50,724 nucleotides of DNA. Source: JBAZHE01 sp041652555. GTDB lineage: Bacteria > Patescibacteriota > Patescibacteriia > Patescibacteriales > WJLG01. Positions 32,071-41,000 of the stretch are shown in pieces. Location of the stretch: positions 1-50,724 of the forward strand of contig JBAZHE010000007.1 in NCBI GenBank assembly GCA_041652555.1. Reading direction: 5' to 3'. The stretch's first letter is position 1. Each line of letters starts with the position of its first letter. The notes under the pieces are model-generated. The model did not search any database and was not told where the DNA came from. It worked only from the letters and a program-made list of their open reading frames with translations. The translations under genes were made by a program, and so were the position numbers.

Positions 32071-33366
32071 GTGGCTAGTCATTTTAAGTTAAGTAAATAT
32101 GTCTTTGCTTTAAAAAGAAAAAATACAGTTATTCTTTGGAATTCAATTTTGGGAGGCTGCGCCGTTGTTTCTCTTGATCAGTATGATAAAATTTGCGAGA
32201 ACGTGATTGATGAAACTGATTTTACCGGCTTTGAATTAGCTAAACTTGAAAAATCAAACATCCTAATTGATAAAGACTCTAACGAAGAATCAGTATTCGC
32301 CCATCAAAGGAATACGGTTGTTGAAGAGGTAATGAAATGTGAGCGTTTAAAAACTTTGGAATTATCGGTTAGCGAGCAGTGCAACTATAAATGTGTTTAT
32401 TGTACTTTTTGGAGAAACGCCGGCCAGAAAAAAAGAAAGTATATATTACCGGAAGTTGCCAAGCTGGCAGTAGAGGATTTTCTTGAGATTTCCAAGCCGC
32501 AGAAAAGAGTCTTGATTTACTTCGGAACAGCAGAGCCAACTCTCAATTGGAACGTTATTTCGTCTATTGCTCCATTAGCAAGAAGAATTAGACCAGACGT
32601 TGTTTTAAGTCTAATTACTAACGGAAGCCTTATTACCAAAGATAACCTCGAATTTTGCAAGGAATATGGGATCAAGGTTGGAATATCTTTGGATGGCAAG
32701 CCTGAAACGCAGAGAAGACAGCGCGTTCCAATCTCGAACTCAATTGACAGTAGTGCGGTGATTAAGAATCTTTTGAGAGTTGGACGAGAAATTGATTTTA
32801 AGTTTAGCTGTTTAAGTGCTACGTATCGAGATGTTGGATTTAAGAAGGATATTGATTACCTGATTCCGCTTTGTCGTGAAAATGGTATTAAAGAATTCGA
32901 TTTAGATTTTGACGTTAATGGTTTAAACGAAGCGAATATGGAAGTTGTTTTGTCGGAGCTGTTATACGGGTATAAAAAAACAATCGAATTTGGCCTGGAC
33001 ATCTTTGGATATTGGTTAATTCCGTTTTTCAACATCATCAAAGGAGGGACTGATTTAAAGTCTTTTTGCGGCAATGTTGTCGGAGAAAGTGTTTGTGTGT
33101 CTTCCGATGGCGGATTTAAACTGTGCGGCTATGAAACTTCGAATATCTTTGACTACACGTCTTTAAGAAGCCATTTGCAGTCAATAGAGTTTAAATCTAT
33201 TTGCGAAGATCGGTTGCTTGGCTTGAATCCGCAGTGCAACGTATGCATGATAGAGGGGTTGTGCAATGGACATTGTTTTTTAATTAATCATGATAGTGAG
33301 TCGTGGACGCAAGCTTGCCATTTCTATCAGTTGGCAACAAAAAAACTGCTGGCAAATTATGCCTAA
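32071..33366 (+). CDS. Radical SAM/SPASM peptide-modifying enzyme 2
   Basis: 431 residues from GTG 32071 behind AAAGGAGGTGAA. Cluster motif C104-N-Y-K-C108-V-Y-C111. The front part F-K-L-S-K-Y-V-F-A-L ... I-L-W-N-S-I-L-G-G-C ... S-L-D-Q-Y-D-K is typical for RiPP radical SAM enzymes that read a leader peptide. The SPASM region has C-G-N-V-V ... L-C-G-Y ... C-N-V-C-M-I-E-G-L-C-N-G-H-C ... C-H-F-Y. It is a distant paralogue of enzyme 1 (same G-Y-x-L-I-P-F and W-M-A-P-F region). Probably modifies the same 27-residue peptide or installs a second bond type. Confidence 0.87.
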   Translation: MASHFKLSKYVFALKRKNTVILWNSILGGCAVVSLDQYDKICENVIDETDFTGFELAKLEKSNILIDKDSNEESVFAHQRNTVVEEVMKCERLKTLELSVSEQCNYKCVYCTFWRNAGQKKRKYILPEVAKLAVEDFLEISKPQKRVLIYFGTAEPTLNWNVISSIAPLARRIRPDVVLSLITNGSLITKDNLEFCKEYGIKVGISLDGKPETQRRQRVPISNSIDSSAVIKNLLRVGREIDFKFSCLSATYRDVGFKKDIDYLIPLCRENGIKEFDLDFDVNGLNEANMEVVLSELLYGYKKTIEFGLDIFGYWLIPFFNIIKGGTDLKSFCGNVVGESVCVSSDGGFKLCGYETSNIFDYTSLRSHLQSIEFKSICEDRLLGLNPQCNVCMIEGLCNGHCFLINHDSESWTQACHFYQLATKKLLANYA

Positions 33367-33373
33367 CAGCCGT

Positions 33374-33416
33374 AGCGCTTATTTCCTAATTTTGGGAAGT
33401 AGGCGCTTTTATTTTT
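33374..33416. terminator. Shared terminator of rSAM2 and the MFS gene
   Basis: AGCGCTTATTTCC pairs with GGGAAGTAGGCGCT, then TTTT. The right arm encodes the last residues (A-P-T-S-Q-N) of the MFS protein. A close relative lies at 47353-47397. Confidence 0.65.
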
Positions 33417-34594
33417 GTGTATGATAAAATTGCCGGGATAAATAGAATGGCAAAAAATCCAATTGTAATTTGACCGGTAAAGGCGTTTGCGAAGTAACCG
33501 CTAGTAATTGTTCCGATAAAGGCTGATAATCCGAGCATAGTTGACCGTAAAGATGAAAGTGTAGCGCGAATATTTGCGGGAATCTCTTTTTGAAAAAAAG
33601 AAGAATTAACCGGGTTAAAAGCATCTTCGAAAGTATTGTGCAGAAAAATAAGTATAGCCGCAAAAAAAGGATTTAGTAGTACGCTTGCTAATAGATATAA
33701 AACTATCTGGAGTGCGAAGACGATAATAAGATAAGTTTTTTGATTTAAAAATTTTCTCGATAGGCGCATGGCTAACAAGGGGATGAAGATTCCGGCTGTA
33801 GCTGATAAAGAGTATATGTAACCCCAATTATTTTCCAATAAGCCTGCTTGTAGAGAATATTTCTGCAAGGCAACACTGCCAATTCCAACCAAAGCTATGG
33901 TGGCAAAAAATTCCCCTAAAATAATATAAAACGTATTGTTATTTTTTAAAAAATGAGAAAAACCGTTGCGAAGATTACTGAAAAATATTTTTAAGCCAGA
34001 TGCATTATGTTTTTCCTTGATAAAATTTTCTTTAGTGAATGACAAGACCACTAAAATAGTGATAACAAAAAATAATCTAATTAACCAAATGCTTCGGTCG
34101 GTGTAAAATGTTAAGAATAGACTTGATAAAACACCAGCCAAAATCATGCCAAGGCTGTATAGGCTCGAAGAAAGAGAATAATAATAATCAATGATTTTGT
34201 CTTGATGTTCTTTGGGAATTAATTCAATCGCCCAGGCATCATCGGCTCCGGAAGAAAAAGTAGTAAAAATTCCCCAAAGGGCGAACAGAAAAAGTAGTAA
34301 AAAATAATTTGAGCTTATGATAATTCCGGAAATAATAATCATCTCACCGGCGATTCCAACTAAGACAGAGAATTTTCGGCCTAGAGTGTCTGCAATGCCA
34401 CCAGTAATTATTTCAAAGAAAACCGGTAAAAGAAAGAGCAGGGAGAGAAATGTTGATGCCTTAAAAAAGTCTATGCCCTTTTCATTAAAAAATAAAAAAA
34501 ACGTGATGCTGGTAATGAAACAAGCACCCTTTAATAGTTTGTAGGTGAAAAATGGCCAAAGTTTGTGAAAAATCTCTTTTTTTGTTAATTCCAT
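33386..34594 (-). CDS. Major facilitator superfamily transporter
   Basis: 402 residues with about twelve hydrophobic segments. The MFS loop 2-3 motif is visible as G-G-I-A-D-T-L-G-R-K-F-S. The drug-export-like central loop is short. It is convergent with the radical SAM locus and shares its terminator. In RiPP loci a transporter usually exports the product; here that is inferred from position, and drug efflux in general is the alternative. Start at ATG 34594. Confidence 0.85.
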   Translation of the reverse strand: MELTKKEIFHKLWPFFTYKLLKGACFITSITFFLFFNEKGIDFFKASTFLSLLFLLPVFFEIITGGIADTLGRKFSVLVGIAGEMIIISGIIISSNYFLLLFLFALWGIFTTFSSGADDAWAIELIPKEHQDKIIDYYYSLSSSLYSLGMILAGVLSSLFLTFYTDRSIWLIRLFFVITILVVLSFTKENFIKEKHNASGLKIFFSNLRNGFSHFLKNNNTFYIILGEFFATIALVGIGSVALQKYSLQAGLLENNWGYIYSLSATAGIFIPLLAMRLSRKFLNQKTYLIIVFALQIVLYLLASVLLNPFFAAILIFLHNTFEDAFNPVNSSFFQKEIPANIRATLSSLRSTMLGLSAFIGTITSGYFANAFTGQITIGFFAILFIPAILSYTKIKAPTSQN

Positions 34595-34692
34595 AATTTA
34601 ATAATACCTTATTTCTGTATATTTATAAAGCCTTTGATTGTAAAATCCTGGGATGGCGTAATATCTAAAAGTATTAATACGTTAACAAGAGA

Positions 34693-34902
34693 TAGCTAAT
34701 ATTGGTAAGGAGTGACAACTTTTTATCGCGCAAATCCGAGTGGTTCAAATCGCTTACTCTCCGCAGAGACAATTTAGTGTCGTGCAGACCCGAGTGGCTA
34801 GTTATTGTTAGCCAAAAACGAGAAAATCTGATTTATGTCAGGTTTTTTTGTTTTCGTCAAAGAGGCTGCAAAATAGGGGAAATTTTAGTTCGAATCCCTA
34901 GT
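34693..34902 (+). repeat. 210-bp structured direct repeat A (tRNA-like, with terminator hairpin)
   Basis: About 85-90% identical to 40731-40940. It holds GAGTGGTTCAAATC-GCTTA-CTCTCCGCA, which resembles the tRNA-Ser 3' end, a long A/T hairpin (34813-34855, GAGAAAATCTGA/TCAGGTTTTTTTG) and a T-loop-like GTTCGAATCCC near its end. It lies upstream of the operon starting at 35073. A 86-codon frame through it is not a gene. The remaining 34595-35072 holds only AT-rich DNA. Confidence 0.7.
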
Positions 34903-35072
34903 TGTTTTTGTGAACTTGATCACTGTAATATTTTCCCTTGTTTGTGCAAATCAAGGTATTAAATAACACTAGTTTTTGCTGGTAAAATTTGATATATTAG
35001 AGTAATATATGATATAGAATAAAGAATTAACCCTAATATAAATTTGAGGCTTTATTCAAAAATTGATAAGTT

Positions 35073-35849
35073 ATGAATAAGTATAAAGCGTTTGGAATAA
35101 ATTTGGCATTATCGGCAGGGAAGAAAATTATGGATGGTTTTTTTTCGTCTAAGATTGTAGAGAATAAAGATGATTCAACTTTTGTAACTGATGTTGATAA
35201 AGATGTAAACGATTTTGTTGTTCAAAAAATAGAAGAAGCTTTCCCTGATTATTCTATAATTTCCGAAGAAAGGGGTTTTTTAGACAAAAGCAGTGAATAT
35301 GTTTGGGTTTGTGATCCTTTGGATGGAACCTTGCCATATGTTAGTGGTTTTCCAGCCTTTTCTTTTTCATTGGCATTGGTTAAAAATGGAGAAAGCATTT
35401 TTGGAGTAATTTATGACCCGGCTTTAAATAGGCTTTTAGTTGCTGCAAAAGGCGAAGGTGCGACTTTAAATAATCAAAAGATTGTTGTTTCCAAGAAAAA
35501 AATTTTAAAAGGGTCGGTTGTTGATTTAAGCTCTGATTTTAAATTGTTTAATTTAAGGAAAGCGTTGATTGGTAATAATTCCGTTTTTTGTTCTACGTTG
35601 CTTGCGTCTGTATTTGGTGGTTTTTTGGTAGCTACTGGGGGAATTGAAGCCGAAATATATGAATTTGACAAACCATGGGACGGCGCAGCCGTTAAAATTA
35701 TAGTTGAGGAGGCTGGTGGGAAGGTGACTGATATTTTTGGCAGTGAGCAGAGATATGATAGACCGATAAACGGTTTTTTAGCCAGTAATGGTTTTTTGCA
35801 TAAGGAATTATTAAAAATAGTAAAAAATAATTTTAATAAAAAAATATGA
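35073..35849 (+). CDS. Inositol-monophosphatase-family phosphatase
   Basis: 258 residues. Metal and catalytic motifs are complete: D-V-D-K-D, S-E-E (about 66-70), D-P-L-D-G-T (about 86-91) and, at the C-terminus, W-D-G-A-A followed by E-E-A-G-G. The family removes phosphate from inositol, histidinol, 3'-phosphoadenosine phosphates or sugar phosphates; the substrate cannot be read here. First gene of a tight six-gene operon; its stop overlaps the next start by 4 bases. Confidence 0.87.
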   Translation: MNKYKAFGINLALSAGKKIMDGFFSSKIVENKDDSTFVTDVDKDVNDFVVQKIEEAFPDYSIISEERGFLDKSSEYVWVCDPLDGTLPYVSGFPAFSFSLALVKNGESIFGVIYDPALNRLLVAAKGEGATLNNQKIVVSKKKILKGSVVDLSSDFKLFNLRKALIGNNSVFCSTLLASVFGGFLVATGGIEAEIYEFDKPWDGAAVKIIVEEAGGKVTDIFGSEQRYDRPINGFLASNGFLHKELLKIVKNNFNKKI

Positions 35850-37069
35850 GTAAAATTGTCATTTCAAGTCATCTTCAAAAAGATAAAAAAAGCATAGAGA
35901 TTATTGAACGGAAAGGTTTTGGTCATCCTGATACTTTGTCAGATGCGCTAGCCGAGCGTCTTTCTGCTAGTTATTCGCGATATACCTTGGAGAAGTTCGG
36001 AGTTATTTTGCATCATAATTTTGATAAAGTTGGCCTTTTGGGCGGTTCGTCTTCGGTTAAATTTGGCGATGGAAAGATGGTTGATCCGATAAGAGTCCTT
36101 TTGAATGGAAGAGCCTCGCTTAAATTCGGCGAGGAGGAAATTCCCGTGGAAAAAATGCTTATTGATTGGACCAAGGAATTCATGAAAGAGAAATTTCCTC
36201 TCTTAGATGTCGATAAGGATTTAAAATTTCTCTACAATTTGAGTACTAAAAGCAGTCCGGGGAAAACAGACGAAAAAGCGGCTGATAAAGGAACTAGAAA
36301 ATATTGGTTTGAGCCAAGAAGTTTGGACGATATTCAAGAAACAAAGAAGCTTCTTTCTAACGATACTTCTTTGGGGGTTGGTTTTTATCCGTTTTCCATT
36401 TTGGAGAAATTTGTTTTAGATATGGAAGAGAAGTTGAACGCTTACAGCAAAGTAAATTTATGGATGGGAACCGACATAAAAATATTAGCGTTTAACAATG
36501 GCGAGGAATATGATGTAACGATGTGCATTCCACAGGTGGCTAATTATGTTAAAAACATAGAGGATTATAAAAGTAACATTAATAAGACTAAGGAATATAT
36601 TTTATCTATTGCCAGTGAGTATGGTATAAAAAATATTTCCCTTAGTATAAATACCAGAGATAATTTTGATCTTAATGAATTATATTTAACGGCCATCGGC
36701 TCGTCCATAGAAAGCGGTGACGAGGGTTTAGTCGGTAGAGGCAATAGGATTAACGGTTTAATTACGCCAATGAGACCGATGAGTATGGAGGGGGCGAGCG
36801 GAAAAAACCCCGTTTATCACATTGGCAAGGTTTATTATATTTTAGCTAATAATATCGCTAAAAGAATTTTTGAGAAATACGACGTTTATAATGAAACTTA
36901 TGTTGCGAGTCAAAGTGGGAGAGATTTGCTTGATCCTTGGATAGTATCTGTTTTTTTGCCGGAAGGCTTTGCTGATAATGCGGGAGTTGAAGAGGTTATA
37001 AAGGATGAAATAAGTAAGATTGCGGAAATAACTAAATTGGTTATTAAAGAAGCTATAAAAGTTTATTAA
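35846..37069 (+). CDS. S-adenosylmethionine synthetase, archaeal type
   Basis: 407 residues. E21-R-K-G-F-G-H-P-D29-T-L-S-D-A-L-A-E near the start, H-H-N-F-D-K-V-G-L-L-G-G, P-I-R-V-L-L-N-G-R-A and the C-terminal I-G-K-V-Y-Y-I-L-A-N are typical of the archaeal MAT family rather than bacterial MetK. It makes AdoMet from methionine and ATP, which would feed the radical SAM and methyltransferase enzymes of this element. Finding an archaeal-type enzyme in a mobile element of a bacterium is unusual. A modified specificity (methionine analogue) is possible. Confidence 0.88.
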   Translation: MSKIVISSHLQKDKKSIEIIERKGFGHPDTLSDALAERLSASYSRYTLEKFGVILHHNFDKVGLLGGSSSVKFGDGKMVDPIRVLLNGRASLKFGEEEIPVEKMLIDWTKEFMKEKFPLLDVDKDLKFLYNLSTKSSPGKTDEKAADKGTRKYWFEPRSLDDIQETKKLLSNDTSLGVGFYPFSILEKFVLDMEEKLNAYSKVNLWMGTDIKILAFNNGEEYDVTMCIPQVANYVKNIEDYKSNINKTKEYILSIASEYGIKNISLSINTRDNFDLNELYLTAIGSSIESGDEGLVGRGNRINGLITPMRPMSMEGASGKNPVYHIGKVYYILANNIAKRIFEKYDVYNETYVASQSGRDLLDPWIVSVFLPEGFADNAGVEEVIKDEISKIAEITKLVIKEAIKVY

Positions 37070-37073
37070 TAAT

Positions 37074-38207
37074 ATGAATCATTTTGAAAATATACATACT
37101 AACCAGGAAGCGATAAAGAGCAGTGACAGGCTAAAAGCGACCATGGAAGGTTTAAATTTGAAACTTACTGAAGATCAATTTGTCGTTGAAAATAAATTAT
37201 TGGGAAGCGAAGGAAAAGAGGCGATAAAATCACCGGAGGTTTTTAATGATTATTTCGAGAGCAAAGGGTTTGAAATACGCGAGCCATTGGGTATTGTTAA
37301 TAATAAAGTCAAAACGCTTTTTACCGTGTCTGGTGTTCAATTGATTGATCCAGTAATACATGACGGAGAGGATATCCCCGAGAAATTTTTTATCGCTCAA
37401 CCAGTTTTAAGGACTCAATTTTTACCAACGGTTTCTGAGGGGTCACTGACTAGCTTTAATAACATATCAACTGTAATGGTTAACCGGGGGTATGAAGAGC
37501 ACGTGGACGCTATAAAGTTGTGGCTTAATATGCTTAAAGAGATGGGTTTTGAAGAAGATGATATTTCCGTTAACGTATCAAAAAACAAGAATCGTTGGGG
37601 AGAAAAAGAATTTATTAATGAAGTTATCTCAGTGTTATATAAAGGGATTGAAATGGGTGAGGCCTCTTTTGTTGACTCTATGCCACAGAATACTCGCGAG
37701 CCACTAAATATTAGTGATATAGGTTTTGGTTTGGAAAGAATGAATTATGCTTTAACTGGAAAGACTTTTAATAATGAGAAAGAGGATCCTTTGCCAGTTG
37801 ATATTATTGACTGTTCTAGGACGTTGGCGCTGTTAATTGGCTCGGGGGTAATTCCTTCTAATAAAGCCCAAGGTTATCGTGTTCGTCTTTTTTCTAAAAA
37901 TTTTGTCAGCAAAAATCTGGAATATGGCGTCAATCCCAGGGATCTTTTGGAGAATTCCTATCGTGAGTGGGCGAAATGGACCAATCTGCCAATAAGTAAA
38001 GAAGATTTTTTAGAGAAAGCTATGAAAGAATATGACAGGAATTTCAATCGCGAAATTCTGGATGGGCTGCAGGGTGCCGGCCATGACATAGAAGTTGACA
38101 TTAATCAAAGTGTTGACGCCTTTTTTGCGCAAATAAAAAATTCAGGTTTTAATGACCTTTCATTATTAAAAAAAATATATGACAAATACCCGAAACAAGG
38201 AAAATAA
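37074..38207 (+). CDS. Class II aminoacyl-tRNA synthetase-like protein (AlaRS core-like)
   Basis: 377 residues, far shorter than AlaRS (about 870). Motif 2-like region F-F-I-A-Q-P-V-L-R-T-Q-F-L-P, and motif 3 I-G-F-G-L-E-R-M-N-Y (about 218-227) show a class II catalytic core most like AlaRS. The editing, HxxxH and C-Ala domains are absent. Such free-standing paralogues often activate an amino acid for a small molecule, peptide or carrier rather than tRNA. It lies 4 bases after the MAT gene, and its end overlaps the next gene by 29 bases. Function inferred only as amino-acid activation. Confidence 0.72.
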   Translation: MNHFENIHTNQEAIKSSDRLKATMEGLNLKLTEDQFVVENKLLGSEGKEAIKSPEVFNDYFESKGFEIREPLGIVNNKVKTLFTVSGVQLIDPVIHDGEDIPEKFFIAQPVLRTQFLPTVSEGSLTSFNNISTVMVNRGYEEHVDAIKLWLNMLKEMGFEEDDISVNVSKNKNRWGEKEFINEVISVLYKGIEMGEASFVDSMPQNTREPLNISDIGFGLERMNYALTGKTFNNEKEDPLPVDIIDCSRTLALLIGSGVIPSNKAQGYRVRLFSKNFVSKNLEYGVNPRDLLENSYREWAKWTNLPISKEDFLEKAMKEYDRNFNREILDGLQGAGHDIEVDINQSVDAFFAQIKNSGFNDLSLLKKIYDKYPKQGK

Positions 38208-38874
38208 ATTATTTTTGTCCGGAGGAGGTGGTGCCGATGACAGTAAAATTTTGGATAAAGCCTTTGTAAGTTTGCTAGGCAATGGAAAGATGCTTTATAT
38301 TCCTATTGCTATGCCGGGCGGAACAATAAGCTATGAAAGTTGTTATGATTGGATTACATCAACCATGTCTGGCGTATCCGATGATTTTGTTGAAATAGAT
38401 ATGTGCACTGACTTAAAAAAGCTTAACTTTGACATGGTGAAGAAGTATCGGGCAATTTATGTGGGAGGGGGAAATACCTATAAACTTTTACAGGATATTG
38501 AAGAGAGCGGTGTTAAAGATTCGTTGCTGTCAGCAATAAATAGCGGGGTTATTTATTACGGGGGGAGCGCGGGGGCAATAATTGCGGGCAAGAGTATTGC
38601 TACAGTTGCAGAAGAAAATGATAATGAATACAAATTCGAAGAAGGTCTTTCGATGCTTGGAGAGTATTCTGTTTTGTGCCATTACGACGGGACGCAAGAT
38701 GAAAAGATAAAAAAATATATAGAGCTTAATGGTCATCCTGTGGTAGCTATGCCGGAAAGATCTGGGCTGATTGTTTCTGGTCAAAAGGCAGTAGTTGCGG
38801 GGTTAGAAGGCTGTTTTATTTTCAACAAAGAAGAAAAAAAAGGCATTGATGTTGGAACGGAAATTATTTTTTGA
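38179..38874 (+). CDS. Peptidase S51-family protein (dipeptidase E / cyanophycinase-like)
   Basis: 231 residues. L-F-L-S-G-G-G, the nucleophile elbow Y-Y-G-G-S130-A-G-A, I-Y-V-G-G-G-N-T and a later H-Y-D-G are characteristic of S51 serine peptidases. The family cuts Asp-x dipeptides, cyanophycin or related isopeptides. In this operon it may trim a peptide or isopeptide product made with the synthetase-like protein. Overlaps the upstream gene by 29 bases. Confidence 0.8.
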   Translation: MTNTRNKENKLFLSGGGGADDSKILDKAFVSLLGNGKMLYIPIAMPGGTISYESCYDWITSTMSGVSDDFVEIDMCTDLKKLNFDMVKKYRAIYVGGGNTYKLLQDIEESGVKDSLLSAINSGVIYYGGSAGAIIAGKSIATVAEENDNEYKFEEGLSMLGEYSVLCHYDGTQDEKIKKYIELNGHPVVAMPERSGLIVSGQKAVVAGLEGCFIFNKEEKKGIDVGTEIIF

Positions 38875-38879
38875 TTTTT

Positions 38880-39920
38880 ATGTTAAAAGATAAAAAAATA
38901 GTGGTTTGCGATTATCCGAGCAAATATTTATTTCCGCCCAAAGGTTATGGCGGTATTGAACGATGGCTTTGGACAGTGGCTAAGGAATCCGTTGGTTTAG
39001 GAATGGAGGTTTTGATTCTTGGTCCCAATTGGCAATATGGCTTATTGCCGGAAGCCAAGCATTCGCCGGAGAGCATTATTGATATTGCTGCGGATGCTTT
39101 TTTAGATAAATTCGGGAAATTTGATTTTTTAGTGGCGGGCCACGAATATTGGCTTGATGAAGAACTTGTTAATAAATTTGAAAAGATATCCGACAAATGT
39201 CTTACTTATCAGCACGCCTCTACTCCGCAATATAGCAAAAAAATTTTTGACAATAAGAAGCATTTTTTATTTTGTTATTCCAATCAATTTTGTTCCATGT
39301 TTAAAAAGCAAGAACCAACAAAGCTTCTCTGTGCTTCAATCGGATATGATGAAGATCCAATACGGCGGGAGTCGGAAGGTTATTTGATTAGTATTGGTCG
39401 ATTGGATAAGGATAAATCTCCGCATTATGCGGTGTTGGCGGCGGAAAAGCTGGGTATGCCAATTTATATTATTGGGGAAAGCGTGCGAGAAAGTGATTAT
39501 GTTAAAAAATATCAGGATGTTTTTAGCTTACCGCACGTCAGGAATTTGGGTGTTGTTTTTGGAAAACATAAAATGGAAATTATCGCCAAGGCATCGTGTG
39601 GCGTTTATACTATTGATAAGAATTATAATGAGCCAGCGGCTGGAACTATTTGTGAAATCATAAAATCTGGCGTGCCCTTGGCTGGAATGACTTGGGCTGG
39701 TAATGATGCGATATGTGAGCCATTCAAACTCGATGATAAATTTGGATTTTTAGAGAGTTTTGATAAAGAATCGGACTCTGAAGATGCAGTCGTGGATAGG
39801 TTAGTCAAGGCTATAAAGAAATGTTTAGAGCTCGACAGGGGTTATATATGGAAAAAAGGCAACGCTCTTTACGACCCGCGACAGTTAGTTGAAAAGATGC
39901 TTGTCAGATCCTTGAATTAA
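38880..39920 (+). CDS. Glycosyltransferase, GT4-like (GT-B fold)
   Basis: 346 residues from ATG 38880; a TTG at 38871 overlapping the previous stop would add three residues. The N-terminal part has P-P-K-G-Y-G-G-I-E-R-W-L-W, the acceptor-side Gly-rich loop of GT4 enzymes. The C-terminal half has I-S-I-G-R-L-D-K-D-K-S and A-G-T-I-C-E-I-I-K-S-G-V-P (donor-binding E-x7-E-like region). It transfers a sugar from a nucleotide donor; acceptor unknown. Fifth gene of the operon. Confidence 0.83.
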   Translation: MLKDKKIVVCDYPSKYLFPPKGYGGIERWLWTVAKESVGLGMEVLILGPNWQYGLLPEAKHSPESIIDIAADAFLDKFGKFDFLVAGHEYWLDEELVNKFEKISDKCLTYQHASTPQYSKKIFDNKKHFLFCYSNQFCSMFKKQEPTKLLCASIGYDEDPIRRESEGYLISIGRLDKDKSPHYAVLAAEKLGMPIYIIGESVRESDYVKKYQDVFSLPHVRNLGVVFGKHKMEIIAKASCGVYTIDKNYNEPAAGTICEIIKSGVPLAGMTWAGNDAICEPFKLDDKFGFLESFDKESDSEDAVVDRLVKAIKKCLELDRGYIWKKGNALYDPRQLVEKMLVRSLN

Positions 39921-39933
39921 TTAAACATCGTTT

Positions 39934-40734
39934 ATGATATTTAAAAATTTTTATTTATTTTTAAGGGGATCTTTTTTCTTCACTTTTATTTTTGGTCTTT
40001 ACTATAAAACAAAGTATGATTTTTTAGAAATTGATATTACTTATAAATGCAACCTGAAATGTGTCGACTGTAACAGGTCTTGTGGAAACGCCCCGAGCGA
40101 AGAATCGATGTCAGTTGAGCAGATAAGGAAATTTGTAAAAGAAAGTATTGAAAAGGGAAAAATATGGAAGGGGATAAGGTTGTTGGGTGGAGAGCCGACT
40201 ATGCATGATGATTTGTTTGATATTATAGATCTTATTTTAAAATACAAGGCTTTTTATCCGGAGGTTTCATTGAGATTTACTACCAATGGATTAAGTGAAA
40301 AGACTAAGGAGGTTATCAATAGGATTCCGAAAGATTTTGTTATAGAAAATACTGACAAGGGTAATAAGAAAAATAGCTTCGTTTGTTTTAACAACGCTCC
40401 GATCGACTCTTCTTTATATCAAGTCATGGATTTTTCCAATGCTTGCTATATTACTCAAGTTTGCGGTCTAGGATTGACTAAATATGGTTACTATCATTGC
40501 GCGATTGCCGGTTCCATTGATAGGGTTTTTGGTTTTAATTTGGGAAGAAAAGAAATTCCCGCGATTGGTGATGAAATGATAAAGGAAAAAAGAATTTTGT
40601 GTAAGTATTGCGGCCATTTCAGGGAGTTGTTTGAAGGTGAAAAATCAAGAAAAGTTGGGATTATTTCTCGTTCGTGGGTAAAAGCATATGAAGAGTATCG
40701 CTCAAGCAGGAAAAATGATTTTGACTGTTATTAG
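39934..40734 (+). CDS. Radical SAM enzyme 3 with C-terminal cysteine cluster
   Basis: 266 residues. The N-terminal ~25 residues are hydrophobic and may touch the membrane. The cluster motif is C39-N-L-K-C43-V-D-C46, followed by L-L-G-G-E-P-T. The C-terminal half has more Cys (C-Y-I-T-Q-V-C ... Y-H-C-A-I-A-G ... C-K-Y-C-G-H-F), fitting a SPASM or twitch cluster. No relation to the 27-residue peptide is evident. Last gene of the operon; repeat B starts at its stop codon. Confidence 0.82.
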   Translation: MIFKNFYLFLRGSFFFTFIFGLYYKTKYDFLEIDITYKCNLKCVDCNRSCGNAPSEESMSVEQIRKFVKESIEKGKIWKGIRLLGGEPTMHDDLFDIIDLILKYKAFYPEVSLRFTTNGLSEKTKEVINRIPKDFVIENTDKGNKKNSFVCFNNAPIDSSLYQVMDFSNACYITQVCGLGLTKYGYYHCAIAGSIDRVFGFNLGRKEIPAIGDEMIKEKRILCKYCGHFRELFEGEKSRKVGIISRSWVKAYEEYRSSRKNDFDCY

Positions 40735-40940
40735 CTAAATTGTATGGAAGGAGTGACAACTCTTTATCGCACAAACCCGAGTGGTTCAAATCGCTTACTC
40801 TCCGCAGAGACAATTTAGTATCGTGCAGACCCGAGTGTCTCGCGATTGTTAGCCAAAAACGAGAAAATCTGATTTATGTCAGATTTTTTTGTTTTAGTCA
40901 AAGAGGCTGAAAACAAAGGGGAATTTTGGTTCGAATCCCA
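40731..40940 (+). repeat. 210-bp structured direct repeat B
   Basis: Second copy of the repeat at 34693-34902, same orientation. It keeps the long hairpin: a T-G pair in copy A becomes T-A here (TCAGATTTT versus TCAGGTTTT). It contains CTCTCCGCA at 40798-40806 and GTTCGAATCCC at 40929-40939. It lies 60 bases before the HAD gene. Confidence 0.7.
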
Positions 40941-41000
40941 GACATATAAAAATTAGCATTTTTTTGTCATTTTTCATTTAAAGTTGTAGAATGAAATAAT

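Noticed and set aside
34693..34902. Functional tRNA or T-box leader in the 210-bp repeats
   Set aside because: The T-loop-like GTTCGAATCCC lacks a good stem, no full cloverleaf can be drawn, and no T-box sequence (TGGNACCGCG type) is present.
34702..34962. 86-codon frame across repeat A
   Set aside because: Copy B does not keep it open in the same way, and the sequence is explained by hairpins and tRNA-like parts.
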